A stretch of DNA of 64,000 nt from Kineosporia corallincola (GCF_018499875.1 NZ_JAHBAY010000005.1:1-64000); one strand, 5' to 3'; counted from the first letter of the stretch, positions 32,330-40,779 are shown. The notes: a model not told the origin generated them from the sequence alone. Program-made: numbers and translations.

Positions 32330-32482
32330 GTGGACGCCGGAATCATCATCGCCCTGGCGGTGGCACTGCTGGTCGTCGCCGTCGTCGTGCGCAAGATCCT
32401 GGTCTCCGGGCTGATCCTGCTGATCGCCGTGCTCGCCGTCGCCGCGGTGGCCCTCGACCAGTTCGGCGTCATGAACATCTGA
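32330..32482 (+). CDS. 50-aa membrane protein with two hydrophobic helices
   Basis: This short protein starts at GTG 32330 behind AGAGGA. It has two strongly hydrophobic stretches (GIIIALAVALLVVAVVV and SGLILLIAVLAVAAVAL) split by the basic turn RKIL, and it ends FGVMNI. It is predicted to be a small integral membrane hairpin. Such proteins are common in actinobacteria and usually uncharacterised. It stands alone, ending 13 nt before the convergent SDR gene. Confidence 0.65.
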   Translation: MDAGIIIALAVALLVVAVVVRKILVSGLILLIAVLAVAAVALDQFGVMNI

Positions 32483-32494
32483 CGCCTCATGCCT

Positions 32495-33472
32495 TCATGC
32501 GGTCGGGCCGGACACCCCGGTCAGTTCGGCCGACAGCGTCCACAGCCGGGCCGCCTCGCCCGGGTCGATCGCGTGCGGCATGACGCCGGGCCGGGTGTAG
32601 TCGAACTCCGTCGTCACCTCACTGACCTCGCAGTCCTCCAGGTACACCCCGCCCAGCCCGTGCAGTTGCGGCGACGTGGCGGCCCACACCGACGTCGCCG
32701 CGCCCTGCGAGGGCGTCTTGAAGGCGTGCCCCGGGGGCGGTGTGCCCTCGGCGGTGAGCCAGCCCATCGCGATCTGCTCGCTGACCGGCAGATGCCGTTG
32801 CAGATGCGTGTCGACCACGCCGGGGTGCACCGCGAACGCCCGCACGTTCGCCTCCCGGCCGAGGGCGTCCAGATGGACGGCGAACAGGCTCACCGCCGAC
32901 TTCGACTGCCCGTACGCCGTCCACTTGTCGTAGGCGTCGTGCTCGAAGTTCCAGTCGTGCCAGCGGATTCCGCCGGCCCTGTGGCCGCGCGAGGAGACCG
33001 TGACCACCCGGGCCCCGCCGTCCGCCCGCAGCGCCGGCCACAGCCGGTTGACCAGGGCGAAGTGCCCCAGATGATTGACGGCGAACTGTGACTCCCAGCC
33101 CGGCCCGACCCGCTCCAGCGGCGGGGCCATGATCCCCGCCGAGGCGACCAGCAGGTCCACGCTCCGCCCCTCGAACCGCTCCGCGAACGCCCTCACGCTC
33201 TCCAGGTCGGCGAGGTCCATCGGCACCACCTCGACGCCGTCCACCCCCTCCAGTTCCTTACCTGCCGTCTCCGGACGGCGGGCCGGCACCACCACCCGGG
33301 CCCCCGCCCCGGCCAGGGCCAGCGTCGTCGCCAGCCCCACCCCGGAGTAGCCGCCGGTGACGATCGCCAGCCGCCCGGTCAGGTCGATGCCGGCCAGCAC
33401 GTCGCCGGTACTCGTGGTCGCCCCGAAACCGGAGCCGATCTTCTTCTGCGGTGTCTGTGGTGTCGTGTTCAC
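32495..33472 (-). CDS. Short-chain dehydrogenase/reductase (retinol-dehydrogenase-like)
   Basis: This 325-aa SDR has the cofactor motif LAIVTGGYSGVGLATTLALA, with NADP preference suggested by VVPARRPETA, and LLVASAGIMA in place of NNAG. It also shows AVNHLGHFAL, the Ser region VVTVSSRGHRAGG and the catalytic YGQSKSA (YxxxK). The extended form with WHDWNFEHDAYDKWTAYGQS is typical of the WW-oxidoreductase/protochlorophyllide-reductase-like branch. It starts at GTG 33472 behind GAGGGG. It is divergent (100 bp) from an MmyB-type regulator that probably controls it. Confidence 0.9.
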   Translation of the reverse strand: MNTTPQTPQKKIGSGFGATTSTGDVLAGIDLTGRLAIVTGGYSGVGLATTLALAGAGARVVVPARRPETAGKELEGVDGVEVVPMDLADLESVRAFAERFEGRSVDLLVASAGIMAPPLERVGPGWESQFAVNHLGHFALVNRLWPALRADGGARVVTVSSRGHRAGGIRWHDWNFEHDAYDKWTAYGQSKSAVSLFAVHLDALGREANVRAFAVHPGVVDTHLQRHLPVSEQIAMGWLTAEGTPPPGHAFKTPSQGAATSVWAATSPQLHGLGGVYLEDCEVSEVTTEFDYTRPGVMPHAIDPGEAARLWTLSAELTGVSGPTA

Positions 33473-33571
33473 CCCCTCAGCCAATCCGGCCCGTGGGCCG
33501 GGCGACAGATCCTGCGAAGGGGGTACCGCGGGTGTCTGTCCCAGCCTCGGCGGGGCGCCTATCGTGCCGGG

Positions 33572-34528
33572 GTGGGAGACAGCACTCAGGCCCGGGCGCA
33601 CGTGCGCCGGCAGATCGGCGAGTTCCTGACCACCCGGCGCGCCGGCCTGCACCCCGCCCAGGCCGGGCTGGCACCGGGCCGCAACCGGCGGGTGAAGGGC
33701 CTGCGCCGCGAGGAGGTCGCGGCCCTGGCCGGGATCAGCGTCGAGTACTACGTGCGGCTGGAACGCGGCCAGGCCACCGGCGCCTCGGACGGGGTGCTGG
33801 AGGGCGTCGGCCGGGCCCTGCGCTTCGGCGACGACGAGCGGGCCCACCTCACCGACCTGCTGCGTTCCGGCAGCGGGGTGCACCCGTGCCGGCTGCTCCC
33901 CTCGCCGTCCACCGTCCGGCCCGCCGTACGGCGCATCCTCGACTCGATGACCGCCACGCCCGCCCTCGTGCTGAACGGGCGCCTGGAGATCGCCGGCGCC
34001 AACGACCTGGGCCGGGCCCTGTACGGGCCGCTCACCGGACCACCCGAGAAGCCGGTCGGATGGCCGGAAAGCATTGCCCTGAGCACCTTTTCCGATCCCG
34101 GCGCCCGCACGTTCTGGCGGGACTGGCCGGCGGTGGCCACCGGCGTCGTCAATCATCTGCGCGCCCAGGCCGGGCGCAACCCCTGCGACCACGTGCTCAC
34201 CGGCCTGGTCGACGACCTGTGCTCGCGCAGCGAGGTCTTCCGGGACCTGTGGGCCCGGCACGAGGTGCGGGTGCCCCGGGCCGGCCTGCACCGGGTGCGT
34301 CACCCCGTGGCCGGCGACCTGGACCTGCCGTTCGAGAGCGCCCCGCTCGATCCCGGGCTGACGCTGCTGATGTACAGCGCCGAGCCCGGGACCGCCTCGG
34401 ACGCCGCGCTCAGGAGGCTGGCGAGCCCTCCTGCCCGGCGCGCATGTCGTCCAGAACCTGCGGGCAGAAGCCGAACCGCCGCTCCCCCAGCACCCGGCGG
34501 CACACCTCGGACTCCGACGCCGGGCTGA
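33572..34528 (+). CDS. MmyB-like XRE regulator with read-through C-terminal tail
   Basis: The N-terminal HTH (GLRREEVAALAGISVEYYVR, LERGQATGASDGVLEGVGRA) is followed by the MmyB-like ligand-binding domain (PALVLNGRLEIAGANDLGRA ... LTLLMYSAEPGTASDAALRR). The family normally ends a few residues after this. Here about 33 further codons (nt 34430-34528) follow with poor third-position GC, while the opposite strand over the same bases has excellent GC3. The natural stop has probably been lost, or the tail is not conserved. It is divergent from the SDR gene. Start GTG 33572. Confidence 0.85.
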   Translation: MGDSTQARAHVRRQIGEFLTTRRAGLHPAQAGLAPGRNRRVKGLRREEVAALAGISVEYYVRLERGQATGASDGVLEGVGRALRFGDDERAHLTDLLRSGSGVHPCRLLPSPSTVRPAVRRILDSMTATPALVLNGRLEIAGANDLGRALYGPLTGPPEKPVGWPESIALSTFSDPGARTFWRDWPAVATGVVNHLRAQAGRNPCDHVLTGLVDDLCSRSEVFRDLWARHEVRVPRAGLHRVRHPVAGDLDLPFESAPLDPGLTLLMYSAEPGTASDAALRRLASPPARRACRPEPAGRSRTAAPPAPGGTPRTPTPG

Positions 34529-34532
34529 ACAC
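34410..34532 (-). CDS. Possible 40-aa protein, unrecognised
   Basis: A 40-codon minus-strand frame starts at GTG 34532, 6 nt after the aldo/keto reductase stop, and begins MFSPASESEVCRRVLGERRF. Third-position GC is near the level of real genes here, whereas the overlapping plus-strand frame is poor. It may be a small gene co-transcribed with the reductase or the end of a decayed gene. No family recognised. Confidence 0.3.
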   Translation of the reverse strand: MFSPASESEVCRRVLGERRFGFCPQVLDDMRAGQEGSPAS

Positions 34533-34537
34533 CCCCG

Positions 34538-35371
34538 TCACAGCGCCGTCAGCTCCTCGGCCTGCTCCGCGGTCAGGGCGATCCCGGCCGCCGCCACGTT
34601 CTCCTCCAGGTGGGCCGGGTCCGAGGTGCCCGGGATCGGCAGCACATTCGGCGCCCGGTGCAGCAGCCAGGCCAGCGCCAGCTGGGCCGGGCTCACCCCG
34701 TGCTCGCGGGCGGCGGCATCGAGAACCCCGCCCGGGCGGGCCAGTTCACCGGTGGCCATGGGAAACCACGGGATGAACGCCAGCCCGTTCGCCTCGGCGT
34801 ACCGCAGCACGTCCTCGGCGTCCCGGGTGGCCAGGTTGTACAGGTTCTGCACCGAGACGACCGGCGCCGTCGCCCGGGCCCGCTCCAGCTCGGCCACGCT
34901 CACCTCGGACAGCCCGATGTGCCGGATCTTGCCCTCCTGCCGCAGCTTCTCCAGCTCGCCGAGGCTCTCCTCCAGCGGAACGTGCGGGTCGACGCGGTGC
35001 AGCTGGTACAGGTCGATCGTCTCCAGACGCAGCCTGCGCAGGGAACTCTCGAGCGCCTGGCGCAGGTACTCCGGGCGTCCCAGCGGGATCCACACGTCCG
35101 GGCCGGTGCGCACCACACCGCCCTTGGTCGCGATCACCAGGTCGTCCGGGTAGGGGTGCAGCGCCTCGGCGATCAGGTCCTCGGCCACGAAAGGACCGTA
35201 GGCGTCGGCGGTGTCGATCAGGTTCACCCCGAGATCCACCGCCCGGCGCAGCACCCGCACGGCCGTGGCGTGGTCGCGGGGCGGGCCCACGTAGCCCGGG
35301 CCGACGATCTGCATCGTCCCGTACCCGATGCGGTTCACCGTCAGGTCGCCGCCGATGCTCATCGTGATCAT
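34538..35371 (-). CDS. Aldo/keto reductase
   Basis: This 277-aa aldo/keto reductase has the start NRIGYGTMQIVGPG, Asp/Tyr in LIDTADAYGPFVAEDLIAEA and Lys in LVIATKGG. The catalytic His region is LYQLHRVDPHVP (intact LHRxD), and IPGTSDPAHLEENVAAAG is the NADP loop. ATG 35371 is chosen because AGAAGGAA lies 7 nt upstream. It is divergent from an MmyB-type regulator at 35502. It resembles the reductase at 28219-29109, but here the His motif is complete. Confidence 0.93.
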   Translation of the reverse strand: MITMSIGGDLTVNRIGYGTMQIVGPGYVGPPRDHATAVRVLRRAVDLGVNLIDTADAYGPFVAEDLIAEALHPYPDDLVIATKGGVVRTGPDVWIPLGRPEYLRQALESSLRRLRLETIDLYQLHRVDPHVPLEESLGELEKLRQEGKIRHIGLSEVSVAELERARATAPVVSVQNLYNLATRDAEDVLRYAEANGLAFIPWFPMATGELARPGGVLDAAAREHGVSPAQLALAWLLHRAPNVLPIPGTSDPAHLEENVAAAGIALTAEQAEELTAL

Positions 35372-35501
35372 GTCGCGTTCCTTCTCTCCAATCGGGGACG
35401 ACGAGGAGCCTGCGCCCCGCCCGGCGTGATCAGCCAGACCGTGGCCGGGGTATCCCTGGCAGGGGCAGGCAGGCCGGCGCCGGATGCCCGAGACTGGGGG
35501 C

Positions 35502-36365
35502 ATGACCAGCACCGCCGGGCCGCTCGGTGAGGCCCTGACCGCCTGGCGTGCGCGCCTGACCCCCGAAGCCGCCGGGCTGCCCACCTACGGCGAGCGCCGC
35601 CGGGTGTCCGGCCTGCGGCGGGAGGAGCTGGCCCTGCTCGCCGGGGTCAGCGCGTCGTACTACACGCGGCTGGAACAGGGGCAGTCGCGTAACGCCTCGG
35701 TCGAGGTGCTGGACGCGATCGCGGGCGCGCTGAACCTGACCGGCGCCGAGCGTCAGCACCTGGGGGCGCTGGCCGAGGGCTCGCGGCGCCGGGTGCGGCC
35801 GCGGCGCCCGCCGGTGGAGCACGCCGACCCGGCGCTGGCCGCCCTGGTGGAAGACCTGGGCGACGTGCCCGCCGTGGTGCTGGGCCGGCGCAACGACGTC
35901 CTCGCCTGGAACGCCCTGGGTCATGCCCTGCTGGCGGGGCACGTGGAGCGCGGCACGCCGGACGACCCGCGGGCGCGGCCCAACCTGCTGCGGATGCACT
36001 TCCTGGATCCGCACAACCGCGAGCTGTACGCCGACTGGGCGGCGAAAGCGCAGGCGGTGGTGGGGAATCTGCGGCTGACGGCCGGGCAGCATCCGGACGA
36101 CCCGTTGCTGGCGGAGCTGATCGGGCAGCTGTCGATGAGCAGCCCGGAGTTCAGCCGGCTGTGGGGCGATCACCGGGTGAAGCCCTGCCCGACGGCCGAC
36201 TACGAGCTGCGGCATCCGCTGGTGGGCTCGCTGACGGTGACCCAGCAGTCGTTGCGGGCGGTGCAGGCGCCGGAGCAGATCCTGGTGACCTGCACGGCGG
36301 CGCGGGGGTCGGGGTCGGCGCGGGCGCTGGCCTTGCTGGCCCAGCTGGTGCACGCCGGGCGGTAG
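35502..36365 (+). CDS. MmyB-like XRE-family regulator
   Basis: This 287-aa regulator has an HTH (GLRREELALLAGVSASYYTR, LEQGQSRNASVEVLDAIAGA) and the MmyB-like ligand pocket (PAVVLGRRNDVLAWNALGHA ... HRVKPCPTADYELRHPLVGS). It ends as expected (ALALLAQLVHAGR), unlike the paralogue at 33572. ATG 35502 is preceded by GGGGG. Divergent placement to an aldo/keto reductase repeats the regulator/oxidoreductase arrangement seen 2 kb to the left, consistent with control of that enzyme. Confidence 0.93.
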   Translation: MTSTAGPLGEALTAWRARLTPEAAGLPTYGERRRVSGLRREELALLAGVSASYYTRLEQGQSRNASVEVLDAIAGALNLTGAERQHLGALAEGSRRRVRPRRPPVEHADPALAALVEDLGDVPAVVLGRRNDVLAWNALGHALLAGHVERGTPDDPRARPNLLRMHFLDPHNRELYADWAAKAQAVVGNLRLTAGQHPDDPLLAELIGQLSMSSPEFSRLWGDHRVKPCPTADYELRHPLVGSLTVTQQSLRAVQAPEQILVTCTAARGSGSARALALLAQLVHAGR

Positions 36366-36375
36366 ATTCGCGCGG

Positions 36376-36637
36376 GTGCCCCCGATCCCTCTGTGCGTCG
36401 TGCTCGACGGCCCGTCGGCGGTCGGGAAGTCGACGCTGGCCGGCGATCGTCGAACTGCGGGTGGACGACGATCCGCTGGCCGGGCGTCAGCGCCGGCACG
36501 AGCACCCGGCCGGGCTCTCGTTGCACCAGAACTCGCTGCCGCGGCAGGCTTTCGCCCCGGATCTGGTGCCGGACACGTCGCGGCTGGACGCCGGCCGGGT
36601 GGCCGATCAGGTGTGTGCCCGGCTGTCGGGGGCCTGA
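36376..36637 (+). pseudogene. Remnant of a P-loop kinase/phosphotransferase gene
   Basis: The first codons read PLCVVLDGPSAVGKSTLAGD, a clear Walker A of small P-loop kinases of the chloramphenicol-phosphotransferase/zeta-like type. The frame then becomes meaningless. From about 36450 a different frame reads VELRVDDDPLAGRQRRHEHP and continues to DAGRVADQVCARL with a stop at 36637. A large internal deletion plus a frame change is the simplest reading. Its end overlaps the convergent monooxygenase gene by 31 bp. Confidence 0.7.
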
Positions 36638-37755
36638 GCCTCGGACGCCTGGACCTCGGACGTCTGGGCAGGACGGGTGAAAAAGCGCACCATGTCGTCC
36701 AGCGCGGTGGGCGACAGGAGCCTGCGCTCCAGGCGGGCACAGGACTCGGCGACCGGGCCGATCCGTCTCCACATGCGGGCCTCGAAGCGGGCGATGGCAC
36801 CGGCCTGGTCGTGCGGGTTCGCGGCCAGCTCGGCGGCCAGGTCGGCGGCATCACGCAGGGCCTGGTTGGCACCCTCGCCGGTCGGGGCCATCAGGTGCGC
36901 GGCGTCACCGATCAGCGTGAGGGCGGGGTGCGACGGCCAGCGCATGTCGGCCGGGGTGCTGCGGATCTCGAGCGTCGTCACCGGTTCCGCGGCGGCCTCG
37001 ATCAGGGCGGTCAGGGTGGGCGACCAGTCGGCGTAGCGGGCCAGCACGTCGTCGCGGCCGGCCGGGTGCCAGGGGTGGGCGTCGCGCACGCTGGCGGCTA
37101 CCCGTACCTGACCGGTGCTCTCTCGCTGAGCGACCAGGTTCTGGTTGTCGCCGAGCGCCCAGAGGGTGCCCTGGCCGACCAGGCAGCCCAGATCCGGCCG
37201 GGTGCGGTCGATGTCCGGGATGACCATGTAGCTGTACGAGCGCAGGTAGCTGGTGGCGGCCCCGACCAGGAGCGGACGCAGCACCGACCGGCCGCCGTCG
37301 GCGCCGATCAGCAGGTCGCACGTGGTCTGGGTTCCGTCGGCCAGGTCCAGCCGGAATCCTTCTCCAGGAGTCTCTTTCGCGGCGACCACCCGTGCGCCCC
37401 AGCGCAGCGTGCCGGGCGGCAACGAGCCGATGAGCAGGTCGCGCAGGTGGGTGCGGTCGATCTCGGGCCGCCCGCCGGGAACCTCGGGCACGTGATGCAC
37501 GAGCAGTTCGCCGGCCGGGCTGAAGATCTTGTGCTCCTCCCCCTCCGGCCGCGACAGCTCGTGGAAGTCCTCGATCAGCCCGGCCGCTTCCAGGGCGTAC
37601 TGCCCGGACTCCGGATGCAGGTCGAGGGTTCCGCCCTGGGATCGCGCGTTCGGGGCGGAATCTCTTTCCAGCAGTAGGGTTTCGATGCCGTGCAGGTGCA
37701 GGATGCGGGCGAGCGCGAGACCGGCGACTCCGGCCCCGACGATGGTGACGCGCAT
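36607..37755 (-). CDS. FAD-dependent monooxygenase (TetX-like)
   Basis: This 382-aa class A flavoprotein hydroxylase has the FAD Rossmann motif VTIVGAGVAGLALARILHLHG and the glycine-rich RSQGGTLDLHPESGQYAL segment characteristic of TetX-like enzymes. DLLIGADGGRS is the DG motif and LTLIGDAAHLMAPTGEGANQ the GD motif. It may hydroxylate a tetracycline-like or other aromatic compound using NADPH and O2. It is divergent from a TetR-type regulator whose candidate 30-bp operator lies in the 53-bp gap, the same arrangement as many drug- or flavonoid-inducible monooxygenases. Confidence 0.92.
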   Translation of the reverse strand: MRVTIVGAGVAGLALARILHLHGIETLLLERDSAPNARSQGGTLDLHPESGQYALEAAGLIEDFHELSRPEGEEHKIFSPAGELLVHHVPEVPGGRPEIDRTHLRDLLIGSLPPGTLRWGARVVAAKETPGEGFRLDLADGTQTTCDLLIGADGGRSVLRPLLVGAATSYLRSYSYMVIPDIDRTRPDLGCLVGQGTLWALGDNQNLVAQRESTGQVRVAASVRDAHPWHPAGRDDVLARYADWSPTLTALIEAAAEPVTTLEIRSTPADMRWPSHPALTLIGDAAHLMAPTGEGANQALRDAADLAAELAANPHDQAGAIARFEARMWRRIGPVAESCARLERRLLSPTALDDMVRFFTRPAQTSEVQASEAQAPDSRAHT

Positions 37756-37777
37756 GGTTCACCTCTCATCATTCAAC

Positions 37778-37807
37778 CGATACAGCGTATCGCGATACAC
37801 TGTATCG
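37778..37807. promoter_or_regulatory. 30-bp near-palindromic operator between monooxygenase and TetR genes
   Basis: CGATACAG-c-GTATCG-CGATAC-a-CTGTATCG (37778-37807) is symmetric except for one position pair and contains four GATAC/GTATC half sites, enough for two TetR dimers. It ends one base before the ATG of the TetR gene at 37809, so that transcript is probably leaderless or starts inside the operator. Confidence 0.8.
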
Positions 37808-37808
37808 C

Positions 37809-38522
37809 ATGAGCCCGGAACAGCCGTCCCCCGTCATCTGGGAACGCCCCGAACCCGACGAGCGCCGGGCCGCCGCCCCCCTGCCCCGAGCCCACCTGGT
37901 GCAGGCCGCCGTCCGGCTGGCCGACGCCGAGGGCCTGACCGCCGTGTCGATCCGCAATGTGGCCACCGCACTGGGGATTCGCCCCATGCGCCTGTACAAC
38001 CACGTCGCCGGTAAGGACGACCTGCTCGCCCTGATGATTGACGAGGTCTACGCCGAGGTGGCCCGGGACCTGCCGCGGGCGAGCGACCCCTGGAGGGAAC
38101 GAGCGCTGGCTGTCGCCCGGGCCACCCGCCGGGCGGTACTGCGTCATCCCTGGGCGATCGATCTGCTGGGCGGCCGGCCGTATCTCGGGCCGAACACGCT
38201 GGAGGTGTCCGAGGCGACGGCGGCCGCCCTGTCCCAGGCCCCCGGCCGCGGCGAGCCGCAGGCCCTGCGCGTGGCCGTGGGCCTACTCAGTTCCTACCTG
38301 CTCGGCGCACTGCGCCGGGAGATCGGCGAGCTGCGGGCGAGCGCGGACAGCGGGCTGGACACCCACCAGTGGCAGGTCACGCTGGGCCCTTACCTGGGCC
38401 GGCAGCTGGCCACCGGGCGGCTGCCGATGATCGAGAGGATCGTGCGTGCTCCCGACCCGGACGCCACGCAGGCATTCGAGTCCGAGATCGCTCTGATCCT
38501 GGACGCTCTCGGCCGTGGGTGA
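37809..38522 (+). CDS. TetR-family repressor with TetR_C-type ligand domain
   Basis: This 237-aa protein has a shifted HTH (LVQAAVRLADAEGLTAVSIR, NVATALGIRPMRLYNHVAGK) and the helical C-terminal domain of the TetR_C class (LGPNTLEVSEATAAAL ... GPYLGRQLATGRLPMIERIV). The ATG touches the 30-bp operator. It presumably represses itself and the divergent TetX-like monooxygenase until the substrate binds. The following 275 bp carry no gene I can support. Confidence 0.92.
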   Translation: MSPEQPSPVIWERPEPDERRAAAPLPRAHLVQAAVRLADAEGLTAVSIRNVATALGIRPMRLYNHVAGKDDLLALMIDEVYAEVARDLPRASDPWRERALAVARATRRAVLRHPWAIDLLGGRPYLGPNTLEVSEATAAALSQAPGRGEPQALRVAVGLLSSYLLGALRREIGELRASADSGLDTHQWQVTLGPYLGRQLATGRLPMIERIVRAPDPDATQAFESEIALILDALGRG

Positions 38523-38797
38523 GGTGGTTCGGCCGCCTGGCGCCGCGCCGTGCACCGCGACCAGCCCACTGCCACCTGCCGCTCACTGCTGATGGACACC
38601 ACCGGTCCAGAGATCATCTGGACGCCGGGCTGAGGCTGCTGACCGCGGGTGAAATTGCGGACAGCGCGGACCTGCACCAGGGTCGGACCGCACAGGCCGG
38701 ACCGTGAGCGACTGGATCGTCTCCCGTCGTCCGGGGTGTGTCGCGGGTCCAGCAGCGGCCGGCTCCCCGATGCCGGTTCTCCGAAAGGACCCACAAC

Positions 38798-39595
38798 ATG
38801 CCGTTCGAACCCCGTCGCGCCATCGTGACCGCAGGCGATTCCGGAATCGGCCGCGCCGTGGCCGTGGCCCTGGCCGCCGCCGGCATGGACGTCGCGCTGA
38901 CCTGGCACTCCGACGAAGGCGGCGCCCGGCGCACCGCCGAGGAGATCCAGGGCCTGGGTCGTCGTGCCGTGACCGCCCAGCTGGACACCAGCGACCTGCC
39001 CGGGTGCGGTGCGGTGATCGACGATCTCATGGACCAGCTGGGCGGCCTCGACGTCTTCGTCAACAATGCCGGAACCGGTGACGGCAAACCCTTCCTCGAC
39101 CTGGACTACGAAACCTGGCGCAGCACCGTGGCCACCGACCTGGACGGGGCCTTCGTCTGCATCCAGCGGGCGGCCCGGCGCATGGTCGCCGACGGCGGGC
39201 AGGGTCGGATCATCGCGATCACGAGCGTGCACGAGACCCAGCCCCGGGTCGGGGCGGCGGCCTACGACGCCGCCAAGCACGGTCTGGGCGGCCTGATCAA
39301 GACCGTCGCCCTGGAGCTGGGGCGGCACGGCATCACCGCCAACAGCGTGGCCCCGGGCGAGATCGCCACGCCGATGACCGGCCAGACCGACCAGGACCCG
39401 CACGCCGTGCGGCGGCCCGGCGTGCCCCTGGGACGTCCCGGCGACGCCCGTGAGATCGCAGCCGTAGTCACCTTTCTCGCCTCACCGGCCGCCAGCTACG
39501 TCACCGGCGCCTCCTGGGCGGTCGACGGCGGCATGCTGAACATGGGACCGCAGGCCGGTTCCCACCTCACCAGCGACGACTGGCGTGAGGCCTGA
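38798..39595 (+). CDS. SDR-family oxidoreductase
   Basis: This 265-aa short-chain dehydrogenase has the cofactor motif RAIVTAGDSGIGRAVAVALA and DVFVNNAGTGDGKPF. Ser is in IIAITSVHETQ, the catalytic Tyr/Lys in AAYDAAKHGLGG, VAPGEIATPM follows, and the usual end is ASYVTGASWAVDGGMLNM. NADP use is suggested by the Ser after beta-2 (WHSDEGGARR). GAAAGGA lies upstream of ATG 38798. No obvious operon partner; the paralogous 150-aa pair follows on the opposite strand. Confidence 0.93.
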   Translation: MPFEPRRAIVTAGDSGIGRAVAVALAAAGMDVALTWHSDEGGARRTAEEIQGLGRRAVTAQLDTSDLPGCGAVIDDLMDQLGGLDVFVNNAGTGDGKPFLDLDYETWRSTVATDLDGAFVCIQRAARRMVADGGQGRIIAITSVHETQPRVGAAAYDAAKHGLGGLIKTVALELGRHGITANSVAPGEIATPMTGQTDQDPHAVRRPGVPLGRPGDAREIAAVVTFLASPAASYVTGASWAVDGGMLNMGPQAGSHLTSDDWREA

Positions 39596-39646
39596 CGGCA
39601 GCGCTCCGGTCTCGGTGATGCCGTAAGCGTCCCGATCAGGATCCTG

Positions 39647-40099
39647 TCAGCGACCCGGCTCGGAGTCGGGCACCGGGGAGGAGTAGTTCTCCCGTGCCCA
39701 CTCCCCGATCTTCGATGCCCGCGCGGCAACGGCGTCCTGCTCGGTGAAGTGCGAGACCGGAAGGGTCGAACCGTATTCCTCGACATCAGCCAGCATCGTC
39801 ACGAAATCGTCCACGGCACTCATGAAATCCTGCTTCGTCACATAGGGGCCCGGCGTATCGAGGAGCCTGGTGAAATGCGGCAGCGCCATCCCGTTCAGGC
39901 CGAGGAACATCTGGAGGTCGAGAGAGGGCGCCACGCTCAGCTGCCGATTGACGTTGGGGATCTCAATGAGCTCACGGCACAGGACATCCCGGAACGTGGA
40001 TCGTTCCTGCACGCTCTTGGCCAGGATGGCTTGATACATGCCTTCGAACAACAACCTGATCCCGTCGCCCATCGTGTCGTTGTAACCGCAGACCACCAT
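39647..40099 (-). CDS. Unknown 150-aa protein, paralogue A
   Basis: This 150-aa cytosolic protein begins MVVCGYNDTMGDGIRLLFEG. It is largely helical, with HFTRLLDTPGPYVTKQDFMS and AVDDFVTMLADVEEYGSTLP, and has an acidic/polar C-terminus. The start is set by GGAGGAGACAGC before ATG 40099 and by the equal start of its neighbour. About three quarters of residues are identical to the gene at 40327-40779, and both have the same length and the same AACGTATACGTT palindrome 71 nt before the start. No known family recognised. The near-identity and conserved upstream DNA point to a recent tandem duplication under purifying selection. Confidence 0.8.
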   Translation of the reverse strand: MVVCGYNDTMGDGIRLLFEGMYQAILAKSVQERSTFRDVLCRELIEIPNVNRQLSVAPSLDLQMFLGLNGMALPHFTRLLDTPGPYVTKQDFMSAVDDFVTMLADVEEYGSTLPVSHFTEQDAVAARASKIGEWARENYSSPVPDSEPGR

Positions 40100-40169
40100 G
40101 CTGTCTCCTCCGGTCTCAGGCGCCTGGCTGCCCGGCCCGACCGTCCCAGGCCCAGAATCTTTGTCCTGC

Positions 40170-40181
40170 AACGTATACGTT
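40170..40181 (-). promoter_or_regulatory. AACGTATACGTT palindrome upstream of paralogue A
   Basis: This perfect 12-bp palindrome, extended GCAACGTATACGTTCC, lies 71 nt before the start of the gene at 39647-40099. An identical copy sits at the same distance from paralogue B, with further similarity around it (GGCCCAGAA on one side). It is a candidate regulator site; the TATACG inside could also serve as a -10. Confidence 0.55.
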
Positions 40182-40326
40182 CCTCCGGGCACGATCCAGC
40201 AGAACGTCTTCAACGCCATCAGGTCTGCCCGTTGAGTCGTGCCGGACAGCCCGCGCGAACGTGCCTCACGAGTACGGCCGAGACACGACCGGCAGCAGTC
40301 CAGCTCACCGGTGGGCGACTTCTGCC

Positions 40327-40779
40327 TCAGTGACCGGACATTGGATCAGTGACCGAGGGCGCGTAGTGATCCCGCGCCCACTTCCCGATCTTCGCTGCCC
40401 GCTCCTCGACAGCGTTGCCCTGGGTGAAGTGGAAGGCCGGAAGGGTCGAACCGTACTCCTCGACATCAGCCAGCATCGTCACGAAATCGTCCACCGCCGC
40501 CATGAACTCTTCCTTCGGCACGTGAGGTCCCGGACCGTCGAGAAGCCTCGTGAAATGCGGAAGCACCATCCCGTTCAGGCCGAGGAGCATCTGCAGGTCG
40601 GGAGAGGACGCCACGCTCAGTTGCCGATTGACATCGAGCATCCCAAACAATTCACGCCGCAGCACGTCTCGAAACGTGGACCGCTCCTGCTCGCTCTTCG
40701 TGAGGATGGCTTGATACATGCCTTCGAACAAGAGCCTGATCCCGTCGCCCATCGTGTCGTTGTAACCACAGACCACCAT
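40327..40779 (-). CDS. Unknown 150-aa protein, paralogue B
   Basis: This tandem copy of the preceding unknown gene has the start MVVCGYNDTMGDGIRLLFEG (identical to A over the first 26 residues), the middle GLNGMVLPHFTRLLDGPGPH and the end WARDHYAPSVTDPMSGH. ATG 40779 is preferred over ATG 40785 because GGAGAGG is correctly spaced for it and it matches paralogue A. Substitutions are scattered and mostly conservative, with the Cys, the GYNDTMGD block and the VDDFVTMLADVEEYGSTLP block fully kept. It lies 227 bp upstream of A on the same strand, each with its own palindrome. Confidence 0.8.
   Translation of the reverse strand: MVVCGYNDTMGDGIRLLFEGMYQAILTKSEQERSTFRDVLRRELFGMLDVNRQLSVASSPDLQMLLGLNGMVLPHFTRLLDGPGPHVPKEEFMAAVDDFVTMLADVEEYGSTLPAFHFTQGNAVEERAAKIGKWARDHYAPSVTDPMSGH

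Noticed and set aside
36607-37755. Idea that the monooxygenase is a rifampicin hydroxylase linked to helR
   Set aside because: Length (382 aa) and the RSQGGTLDLH segment fit TetX-like enzymes; no RAE-like element precedes it, but a TetR operator does.
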